A stretch of DNA of 19,741 nucleotides from Acidobacteriota bacterium (lineage in GTDB: Bacteria > Acidobacteriota > UBA6911 > JACQSX01): contig JACQGG010000024.1 in the NCBI GenBank assembly GCA_016199665.1, positions 1-19,741 on the forward strand, read 5' to 3'. Under the pieces are notes generated by a model. It was not told where the DNA came from. It worked only from the letters and a program-made list of their open reading frames with translations, and ran no database searches. Shown here one piece after another: positions 1-6,101 of this stretch (positions within the stretch are counted from its first letter, which is position 1; every line of letters starts with the position of its first letter). The translations under genes and the position numbers were made by a program.

Positions 1-15
1 CCTTGGAAGAATTTC

Positions 16-2298
16 ATGCCAAATCCAACTAGGAAGGAATTTGCCGGAAGCCGGCCTGCGCCTGCCGCAAAACTGTCCCTGGCAGAGCGCCTGCTTGAAG
101 TTTCCAGCAAGCTTGCCGTTTCCACCGACTTGAAAGACGCCCTGGAGAGACTGGTGCAGCTTACCGCGTCGGCGGTCGCCGCTGAGCGAGGCTCCGTCTT
201 CCTTAACGACGCCGCAACGGGAGAGCTGTACTCCCGCGTCGTCGAAGGGAAGTTTACAAGGGAAATGCGCTTGCCGAACACCCTCGGCATCGCCGGCCAT
301 GTCTTTCAGACCGGGCAGGGTCTTATCGTGCGCGATGCCTACGCCGATCCGCGCTTCAATCAAGAAATCGATTCCCAGACCGGTTTTACCACCCGGAACA
401 TTCTGTGCGTACCGCTGCACACGCTGCGGGGGGAGAAAATCGGCGTTGCCCAGCTTCTTAACAAGAAACAGGGAGAGTTCACCGCCAAGGATCTGAAGCT
501 GTTCGAGGCGATGATCGAACAGGCCGCCATCGCCATTGAAAGTCATCGGAAGGTGGAGGAAACCGAGAATGCCCGGCGGCAGGAACTGCAATTCCTCAAT
601 GTGGTTTCTGAAGTCTCCTCCGAGCTCAAGCTGGGGCCGCTGCTCCAAAAGCTTATCGCCACCATCACCAAAATGCTGGATGCAGAGCGCTCGACGCTTT
701 TCATAAACGACGAAAAGACCCACGAGCTCTATACGGAAGTGGGAGAAGGGCTGGGCGCGCGGCAGATCCGCTTCCCCAATCACCTGGGCATCGCCGGAAC
801 CGTGTTCACGTCACGCGAGACCGTCAACATCCCTTACGCCTACGCCGACCTGCGCTTCAATCCTTCCTTCGACCGGCAGACCGGCTTTTTTACCCGCTCC
901 ATCCTCTGCATTCCGGTCATCAGCAAGAGCGGCAAGACGATCGGGGTGACTCAGGTGCTCAACAAGCGGGGCGGCGCCTTCACCGCCGCCGACGAGGCGC
1001 GCCTCAAGGCCTTTACCTCGCAGATCTCCATCGGCCTTGAGAACGCCAAGCTCTTTGACGATGTCCAGAACATGAAGAACTACAACGAGAGCATCCTGGA
1101 GAGCATGTCCAGCGGTGTCATCACTCTCAATGAGGATGGCAAGATCGTCACCTGCAATGAAGCCGGGCTTCGCATCATGAAGGTCAAACCCGAAGAGATC
1201 CTGCAGTACGCCGCCAAGGATTTTTTCACCGGGCCCAACGGCTGGATCCTCGAGAAAGTCCGGCTGGTGGAAGAGAAGCAGGCCGATGACATCACCATGG
1301 ACGCTGAATTGACCTTCGGCAGTGAAAAGGTCTCCGCCAACGTGACGGTGCTGCCCCTGATCAGCACCAGCGACAAGAAACTCGGCTCCATGATCATGAT
1401 TGAGGACATCAGCACCGAAAAGCGGATGAAATCGACCATGTCCCGTTACATGGATCCATCCGTGGCCGACAAGCTGATGCAGGCAGGCCAGGAAATCCTG
1501 GGCGGAAAAACCAGTGAAGCCACGGTGCTGTTTTCAGACATTCGCAGTTTTACCACGCTCACCGAAGAGCTGGGGGCGCACGGCACCGTCAGCCTGCTGA
1601 ACGAGTATTTCACCCTCATGGTGGACTGCATTCAGAACGAAGGAGGCATGCTGGACAAGTTCATCGGCGACGCCGTCATGGCGGTTTTTGGAACTCCTCT
1701 GTCCCACGGCGATGACGCGGACCGCGCCGTGCGCGCCTCCATTTCCATGCTCAAAGACCTGGCCGTTTTCAACTCGAAGCGCGCCGAGAACGGCCTCAAG
1801 CCCATCAACATAGGGATCGGTCTGAACACCGACACGATCGTGTCGGGCAACATCGGCTCCCCAAAGCGGATGAACTACACGGTCATTGGAGACGGGGTCA
1901 ACCTCGCCTCCCGGCTGGAAAGCGCGTGCAAGCAATATGGCGCCCGCCTGCTGGCGAGCGAATACACTTTGAAGCAGCTACGCGGCACCTACCGCAGCCG
2001 CGAGATCGACCGCGTGGTGGTCAAGGGCAAGACGCAGCCGGTGGGCGTTTGCGAGATCGTTGACTATCACAGCGAGGAATCATTTCCGAACATGATGGAC
2101 GTACTCAACCACTTCAAGTTCGGGCTGCAGTGCTACCGGCAGCGCAAGTTTGACGACGCGATCCGGGCCTTCAAAGAAGCGCTGCGCCTCAATCCTCAGG
2201 ATTACCCGCCCAAAATGTACCTGGAGCGCTGCGAGCATCTGAAAGCCTCCCCGCCGCCGGAAGATTGGGACGGGGTGTGGGTGATGCAGTCGAAGTAG
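16..2298 (+). CDS. GAF-GAF-PAS class III adenylate cyclase with C-terminal TPR
   Basis: Predicted cytoplasmic enzyme of 760 residues making cAMP from ATP. Order of domains: GAF-A (about 35-178), GAF-B (about 200-345), PAS (about 350-465), class III cyclase domain (about 495-680), short TPR segment (about 695-745). The cyclase domain keeps both metal-binding aspartates (D508 in FSDIRSF, D552 in FIGDAVMA), the substrate lysine K548, the YTVIGD strand with Thr (an ATP-type K/T pair) and the VNLASRLE segment carrying the transition-state Asn and Arg. GAF-B has a complete cyclic-nucleotide NKFDE signature (N316, K317, F322, D326, E327). GAF-A has N149, K150, F155 and D159 but Leu where Glu is expected. 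This architecture matches cyanobacterial CyaB1-type cyclases, which cAMP activates through the tandem GAF unit; positive feedback here is inferred. ATG is preceded by GGAAGA at good spacing. It converges on the M16 gene downstream. Confidence 0.93.
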   Translation: MPNPTRKEFAGSRPAPAAKLSLAERLLEVSSKLAVSTDLKDALERLVQLTASAVAAERGSVFLNDAATGELYSRVVEGKFTREMRLPNTLGIAGHVFQTGQGLIVRDAYADPRFNQEIDSQTGFTTRNILCVPLHTLRGEKIGVAQLLNKKQGEFTAKDLKLFEAMIEQAAIAIESHRKVEETENARRQELQFLNVVSEVSSELKLGPLLQKLIATITKMLDAERSTLFINDEKTHELYTEVGEGLGARQIRFPNHLGIAGTVFTSRETVNIPYAYADLRFNPSFDRQTGFFTRSILCIPVISKSGKTIGVTQVLNKRGGAFTAADEARLKAFTSQISIGLENAKLFDDVQNMKNYNESILESMSSGVITLNEDGKIVTCNEAGLRIMKVKPEEILQYAAKDFFTGPNGWILEKVRLVEEKQADDITMDAELTFGSEKVSANVTVLPLISTSDKKLGSMIMIEDISTEKRMKSTMSRYMDPSVADKLMQAGQEILGGKTSEATVLFSDIRSFTTLTEELGAHGTVSLLNEYFTLMVDCIQNEGGMLDKFIGDAVMAVFGTPLSHGDDADRAVRASISMLKDLAVFNSKRAENGLKPINIGIGLNTDTIVSGNIGSPKRMNYTVIGDGVNLASRLESACKQYGARLLASEYTLKQLRGTYRSREIDRVVVKGKTQPVGVCEIVDYHSEESFPNMMDVLNHFKFGLQCYRQRKFDDAIRAFKEALRLNPQDYPPKMYLERCEHLKASPPPEDWDGVWVMQSK

Positions 2299-2302
2299 CT
2301 TT

Positions 2303-2313
2303 GGGGTTTCCCC
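2303..2313. terminator. weak hairpin between convergent genes
   Basis: A short GGGG-TTT-CCCC hairpin sits five bases after the cyclase stop, with T-rich flanks on both sides. It could act as a small bidirectional terminator for the convergent cyclase and M16 genes. The stem is only four base pairs and there is no clean U tract, so the call is weak. Confidence 0.25.
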
Positions 2314-2347
2314 TTTCAGGTCATCTCCAATCAAAGAATGCCGGCGC

Positions 2348-3886
2348 TTATTCCGCCTCGCGCGACTTCCGCAGGCCGGCGCGGTTGAAATCCAGATCTG
2401 CTTCCGCAATCACCTCGACATTCGGAAACTGCTTGCGCAGCTCCTCCAGGAACAGCTTCGTGTCTCCGACGGCCACGATCGCAACAGCGTCGGCGCCCAG
2501 ATGCGCGCGGGCGAACTGTTGCACGTCCGCGCTGGTCACCGCCTGGATATTGCCGATGGTGCGATTGATCTCGTCCAAGCCAAGATCATACAGCGCCAGC
2601 GAGGCAAACTGGGCCGCCAGCCCGCCCGCCGTTTCCAGGCTCCGGCCGAAGCTTCCGATCAGGGCTGCCTTGCGCGGCGTCAGCTCGCTGTCGGAAACCC
2701 TCTCCGTGGAGAGACGCTGCAGCTCGCTCGCAAGAAGCGCTGCCACTTCCGCCGCGGATTCATTCTTCGTCTGAGTCATCGCCGCAAATGGACCCACATC
2801 GCGGCGGGTGTCCAGACTGCTTGAGGCCCCATAGCTGAGACCGCGCTTGATGCGGATCTCCTGGTTCAGACGCGCCGAATAGCCGCCGCCGAGCACGGAA
2901 TTAGCCACCAGACCTGCAAAATAACCGGGGTCGCGCCGCCGCAGTCCCAGCCGTGTCAGCACCACCGCCGCCTGAGCGGCATCCGCCTTGTCAATTGCCA
3001 CGGCGCGCCGCGCCGCGGGAGCGCCGGGGCTCTCCCGACCCGCACCGGGGAGCGCAGCCCGAGGCGTCGCAGGCTTGGACCAGTCGCCGAACCAGCGCTC
3101 TGCAAGCCGGAAAGCCGCCGAGGAGCGGATGTCGCCGCCGATGACAAGCACCCCATTGTCCGGCCTGTAGCAGGCTGCATGAAAGCCGACAAGGTCCGCC
3201 CGGCTGATATTCTGGATGCTCTGGGGCGTGCCGCCTTGTGGATGACCATAGGGAGCGTCGCCAAAGACTAGCCGCGCGGCAGCCAGGCGCGCCAATGTAC
3301 CGGGCTGCCGAAGCGCCACGCGCAACTGGTCCATCGTCTGCTGGCGCCGGCGCTCTATCTCCTCCTCCTTAAATGCAGGGCGGCGCACCACGTCGGCGAG
3401 GATCTCCACCGCCTGTTCAAGCTGGGTCGACATCACATCGATGCTCACCGCGGAAGCATCCCAGCGCGCTCCGGAGTCTATGGTTCCGCCCAGCGCTTCA
3501 ACGCTTTCGGCAATCTGCTGGGCGGTGCGTGTGGTTGTGCCCTGGGTCAGCAAGGAGGCGGTCATGGCCGCAAGTCCAGGCAGCTCCGGAGGATCCAGCT
3601 CGGGTCCGTTCCTGATATACAGGGACGCAGAAACGAGCGGGGTGCCGCCGCGCTCGGCGACAATTACACGCAACCCGTTGGCCAGCGTCTTTTCCGCAGG
3701 TTTTGGAAGGACCGGCGACCGCGGCGCTCCCGGCGGGGGAGGCGTCTCCTGCTGCGCCCGGACGGATCGGTCCTTCGCTCCCAGGAGCGCCAAGGCCAGC
3801 GCTGTGGCCGCAAAAACCGAACGTCGCCGGGTGTGAGCGATCCTCTTCGCTTTGTCTCCCTGGCGGGGCAAGTGCGCTGAATTCAT
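2348..3886 (-). CDS. M16 peptidase family protein, non-catalytic subunit (exported)
   Basis: Protein of 512 residues with the M16 (pitrilysin/PqqL-like) fold but without the zinc site. Where an active enzyme has HxxEH, this one reads GLAAMTASLLTQGT (residues 104-117): all three of His, Glu and His are replaced (Ala, Ala, Ser). The C-terminal half keeps the signature of non-catalytic partners, SARLNQEIRIKRGLSYG (337-353), including an Arg and Tyr that in M16B heterodimers help hold substrate at the partner's active site. The N-terminus has TRRRSVF followed by a hydrophobic stretch and an Ala-rich cleavage region near 44, so it is exported; twin arginines allow a Tat route, but Sec is possible. 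Its expected partner is the active M16 gene at 6102-7451 on the same strand, now about 2.2 kb away because accessory DNA lies between them. ATG start; Shine-Dalgarno weak (GTGAGG). Confidence 0.9.
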   Translation of the reverse strand: MNSAHLPRQGDKAKRIAHTRRRSVFAATALALALLGAKDRSVRAQQETPPPPGAPRSPVLPKPAEKTLANGLRVIVAERGGTPLVSASLYIRNGPELDPPELPGLAAMTASLLTQGTTTRTAQQIAESVEALGGTIDSGARWDASAVSIDVMSTQLEQAVEILADVVRRPAFKEEEIERRRQQTMDQLRVALRQPGTLARLAAARLVFGDAPYGHPQGGTPQSIQNISRADLVGFHAACYRPDNGVLVIGGDIRSSAAFRLAERWFGDWSKPATPRAALPGAGRESPGAPAARRAVAIDKADAAQAAVVLTRLGLRRRDPGYFAGLVANSVLGGGYSARLNQEIRIKRGLSYGASSSLDTRRDVGPFAAMTQTKNESAAEVAALLASELQRLSTERVSDSELTPRKAALIGSFGRSLETAGGLAAQFASLALYDLGLDEINRTIGNIQAVTSADVQQFARAHLGADAVAIVAVGDTKLFLEELRKQFPNVEVIAEADLDFNRAGLRKSREAE

Positions 3887-3946
3887 CGCCTCACATCCCG
3901 TTCATCAATCACACTGAAATCAGACTGACGTTTGTGGCAAGTGAAT

Positions 3947-3966
3947 ATGGGGATTTCCGCCCCCAT
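3947..3966 (-). terminator. hairpin after the toxin-antitoxin operon
   Basis: ATGGGG (3947-3952) pairs with CCCCAT (3961-3966) across an 8-base loop, immediately after the last gene of the three-gene operon reading leftward. The bases after it on the minus strand are AT-rich (ATATTCACTT) but not a true U tract. It may slow or stop transcripts leaving the island before the downstream M16 gene, but read-through is likely. Confidence 0.35.
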
Positions 3967-3969
3967 CCC

Positions 3970-4668
3970 CTAGGAAGTCTCTGCAATACGCTCGATTTGC
4001 TCAAGAACACTGATGTGATCCGTGGTACGTAGTGGGGCGATGGAAAACAAGACGTTCTCAGAAAAAGGTGCTCGAAGCTTTCGCTCAATCTTGAAAGCGG
4101 CAAGATTTCCGAATAGCGGCGATACTTGCGTTTTGTCAAAATCGAATCCAATCGAGTCTAGCTGTACTCCGCTCGGTGACTCGATCCCATAGGTGGCTAG
4201 TTGGGCATCTCCGATTACCCTGGAAAGACCTTCCATTTTTGAAAGGAGTCCGTCTGGCGATTTCTCAAACTGCACCCACACCTGGCTAAGAAATAACTTC
4301 CTTGCGTCTCGCCACGCTTTTCGAAAACTGAACTGGTCTGTCAAAAAACCAAGCAGATCATCCAGCAAGAATTCCGACATGTCTGTATGATCGGCACTAC
4401 ACACAATCCCATCATTCAAGACGACCAAATCCTGAATTGGATAGTCGCGGCCACTCTTCATAATTTTCCCAACGGAAAACTTGTATCCATCCTTTTGCAA
4501 CACCTCTGGGTTTAGAGTCAGGTCCGCAACGTTGGGTGTGTTACCAAATTCATACCGCTGTTTGATTCGATCGAATATTGTTTGGAGGTGCACCCCACCT
4601 ATAGGGGCAATTTCGTGCGTCGGCTTTAGCAGGACGGTTCTGCCAAGCACTGTCGAAAGGATCTTCAT
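3970..4668 (-). CDS. unrecognised third gene of the toxin-antitoxin-like operon
   Basis: I do not recognise this 232-residue protein. It is soluble: no signal peptide, no membrane segment. The N-terminal half is mixed alpha/beta. A helix-rich middle (about 105-155, with DDLLGFLTDQF and FRKAWRDARKLF) follows, then a beta-rich end with FKIERKLRAPFSENVLFSIAPL (about 193-214) and a final helix that begins around LEQIERIA. Its ATG overlaps the antitoxin stop by four bases (ATGA), so the two are translationally coupled and very probably work together. Base composition is AT-richer than the flanking M16 genes. Possible roles are a second antitoxin, a chaperone for the antitoxin (as in toxin-antitoxin-chaperone loci) or an effector; nothing in the sequence decides between them. 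I see no clear SecB resemblance. Confidence 0.8.
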   Translation of the reverse strand: MKILSTVLGRTVLLKPTHEIAPIGGVHLQTIFDRIKQRYEFGNTPNVADLTLNPEVLQKDGYKFSVGKIMKSGRDYPIQDLVVLNDGIVCSADHTDMSEFLLDDLLGFLTDQFSFRKAWRDARKLFLSQVWVQFEKSPDGLLSKMEGLSRVIGDAQLATYGIESPSGVQLDSIGFDFDKTQVSPLFGNLAAFKIERKLRAPFSENVLFSIAPLRTTDHISVLEQIERIAETS

Positions 4669-5222
4669 GCCGCCCTCCCAAAGCCAGTGTCTCGTCCCTG
4701 CTGCGTCACCGCCGTCCCAGCCATCGCCAATTTTTGGATAGGTGTCCCATCGTTAACCGGTATAGACGGAGGCGGGGGTTCCTGTGATTGAGCTTTGCCA
4801 AGATACTCGGCAAGGTGATCAATCTCCAAGCTTCCCTCTATCGCCGTATCCCTTTCCGGAAACTCTGTCTGAAAGTCTGGAACAAGGAAAGAATCAGGAG
4901 AAAGCCCGTCGAGTTTGTGGAGCATTTCAGAGAATGGTGCAAACTCTACATTAAGATCCACATCAAAAACCTTCGCCAATTCAAGAAGAGTCGAAATCGT
5001 CGGTGGTGGCTGGTTTGGATTCTCCAGGCGAGAAATCCAGGATGGTGTTTTCCCCATTTCCAGTGCAAGTTTTGTCTGGGAATCGAAACCGCGCTGCTCT
5101 CGAACGGCTCTAATCTGGGCAGCAATGGCGGTCCTTACCTTTTCTTCAACAAATGCGTGACGGTAAACTTTACTTGCTCGAAAGCTTTGCAACAGTTGGT
5201 CTGTTACCGAAAATGTGCTCAC
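4665..5222 (-). CDS. XRE-family antitoxin/repressor with extended C-terminus
   Basis: Protein of 185 residues. Residues about 32-92 form a Cro/C1-type helix-turn-helix: KLALEMGKTPSWISRLENPN carries the recognition helix and the typical xISRxE ending, followed by a TLLELAKVFDVDL helix. The usual HigA antitoxin is near 100 residues. This one continues for about 90 more, with an acidic segment (98-145) and a proline-rich, probably disordered stretch (149-156). The start is GTG at 5222, preceded by TAGGAGT at good spacing; it lies 53 bases inside the upstream toxin gene. The stop overlaps the next gene's ATG. Expected role: neutralise the neighbouring toxin and repress the operon. A plain regulator of this XRE family is the alternative. 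The long tail is the unusual part. Confidence 0.85.
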   Translation of the reverse strand: MSTFSVTDQLLQSFRASKVYRHAFVEEKVRTAIAAQIRAVREQRGFDSQTKLALEMGKTPSWISRLENPNQPPPTISTLLELAKVFDVDLNVEFAPFSEMLHKLDGLSPDSFLVPDFQTEFPERDTAIEGSLEIDHLAEYLGKAQSQEPPPPSIPVNDGTPIQKLAMAGTAVTQQGRDTGFGRAA

Positions 5223-5592
5223 CTATCCGACTCCTATCACTTAAAACGATTTGCCTGTTTTTGTCGGCATTCTCCAGGATCCTTCTTGGCAGCTTGCCCT
5301 TCTCTATTGCGCCGTAGAGGAGCGTGACCTCTCCCCGCGCCGGCCCATAAAAGAAAATTGGGCGGTATTGCGAGCCTGCCGACACGACACGCAGCTCAAA
5401 AATTTCCGGCCAGCCCTGTAGCGCACTGACGTACTGCTCCGGCCAAATACGAACCGCCTGCATATAGATAATTCGAGCGTCTATTTTTGCTGAGGCCTTG
5501 TCTGGCAAAGAATCCAGCCTTACCCGAATCAGATTGTTTTCCCTTGCAATTCCTCTCCCGTCGAGAAAATCAAAGAACTTCCAAGGGTTCAT
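5170..5592 (-). CDS. HigB/RelE-superfamily toxin (Gp49-like)
   Basis: Protein of 140 residues. The central core matches the HigB/Gp49 branch of the RelE fold: a helix with YMQAVRIWPEQY (43-54), then IFELRVV (64-70), a strand with QYRPIFFY (75-82), EVTLLYGAIEKG (88-99) and the ending helix RRILENADKNRQ (103-114). In this family the product is usually a ribosome-dependent mRNA endonuclease; activity here is inferred. It is first in a three-gene operon, the toxin-first order typical of higBA, and overlaps the antitoxin gene by 53 bases. A 25-residue tail after the core makes it somewhat longer than the usual 100-115 residues. No good Shine-Dalgarno precedes the ATG (TCCTGATAAC), so translation may be kept low. 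Confidence 0.8.
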   Translation of the reverse strand: MNPWKFFDFLDGRGIARENNLIRVRLDSLPDKASAKIDARIIYMQAVRIWPEQYVSALQGWPEIFELRVVSAGSQYRPIFFYGPARGEVTLLYGAIEKGKLPRRILENADKNRQIVLSDRSRIGEHIFGNRPTVAKLSSK

Positions 5593-5593
5593 G

Positions 5594-5656
5594 TTATCAG
5601 GAAAAACTGATTATGCAACTATTTTTAATTTACTGCCTTTCACAAAATCCTGATAA
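5594..5656 (-). promoter_or_regulatory. candidate operator: 9-bp inverted repeat upstream of toxin
   Basis: TTATCAGGA (5594-5602) and TCCTGATAA (5648-5656) form a perfect 9-bp inverted repeat 45 bases apart. The first arm lies directly against the toxin start codon. The AT-rich stretch between them would hold the operon promoter: minus-strand TTGTGA followed after 16 bases by AATAGT is the best match I can find, and it is poor. Paired half-sites around a promoter suit looping or cooperative binding by an XRE antitoxin. The arms are seen in the sequence; their function is inferred. Confidence 0.45.
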
Positions 5657-5679
5657 TACCACTATGTCTAAGAAAATAA

Positions 5680-5919
5680 AAGGCCAGCAAGCTCAAGTCG
5701 ACAAACTCGAACCGCTGGCCTTCGTCTCGGGCCCGTGTCTCAATCGCGCAGAGAAGCCGATTACTAATCGGCGGGTTAGACCCCCGCTAGGCCCACTAAA
5801 ATTGATACCCGCCGGCTGCGCTAACAATCGACGGGGCTTTAACCCCATGCTTTGGCAGCATGAGATCGGCAACTCTCATTTTCGACCTTCGCTGGAGAAA
5901 GCGCAAGGTCGAAAACGAG
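5680..5919. repeat. palindrome-rich non-coding tract (REP-like or structured RNA)
   Basis: About 240 non-coding bases hold at least six inverted repeats: a 9-bp stem AAGGCCAGC/GCTGGCCTT (5680-5722); GCCGAT/ATCGGC with a 5-base loop (5756-5772); CGGCGGGT/ACCCGCCG (5769-5814), which competes with the previous one; GGGG/CCCC (5833-5846); CATGCT/AGCATG (5846-5862); and a long hairpin, 5875-5889 pairing with 5905-5919. The last stem has one A-C mismatch read as + strand RNA, which becomes a G-U pair on the - strand, plus an inner CGC/GCG. The pattern resembles REP-type palindromes or the hairpin ends of transposable elements. It lies between the toxin operon and a transposase remnant. Confidence 0.6.
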
Positions 5920-5941
5920 TTGTCACAACTGTCAAGTCCAA

Positions 5942-6077
5942 ATGGTGAAGGCGAGCTTCTACGGAAGAAGCCGAAATCCAGCGTTTCAAGTGCCAGAAGT
6001 GCGGCAGGCGTTTCTCTGAAGAACAGCAGAAGCTTTCGGCGCAGATGTGCGCCTCCCCGCTGAGAAGGTTGCTATGA
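5942..6077 (+). pseudogene. zinc-ribbon transposase N-terminus remnant (frameshifted)
   Basis: Read from ATG 5942 the sequence begins MVKASFYGRSR. After a shift of one base near 5972-5976 it continues IQRFKCQKCGRRFSEEQQK and ends at TGA 6075-6077. The CxxC and QRFKCxxCGRRFS pattern is the second half of the zinc ribbon found at the N-terminus of several DDE transposases and IS1-like proteins. The upstream CxxC pair, the catalytic domain and an intact frame are missing. It is therefore a decayed fragment, probably left from the event that brought the accessory DNA here. The family assignment is tentative because so little remains. Confidence 0.45.
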
Positions 6078-6101
6078 TCCCGTATTCGCCGAACGCGACC
6101 C

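Noticed and set aside
4788..5327. 179-residue open frame on the + strand across the antitoxin
   Set aside because: It overlaps the XRE gene and part of the toxin gene in antisense, both with recognisable motifs and ribosome sites or overlaps. The translated frame looks random.
5822..5910. tRNA-like segment: an anticodon-arm-like hairpin (CATGC, 7-base loop TTTGGCA, GCATG) followed by a TTCGACC stretch
   Set aside because: No acceptor stem, no D-loop GG, no correctly placed T arm, and the base after the would-be anticodon is C. The hairpins are better explained as part of the palindrome tract.
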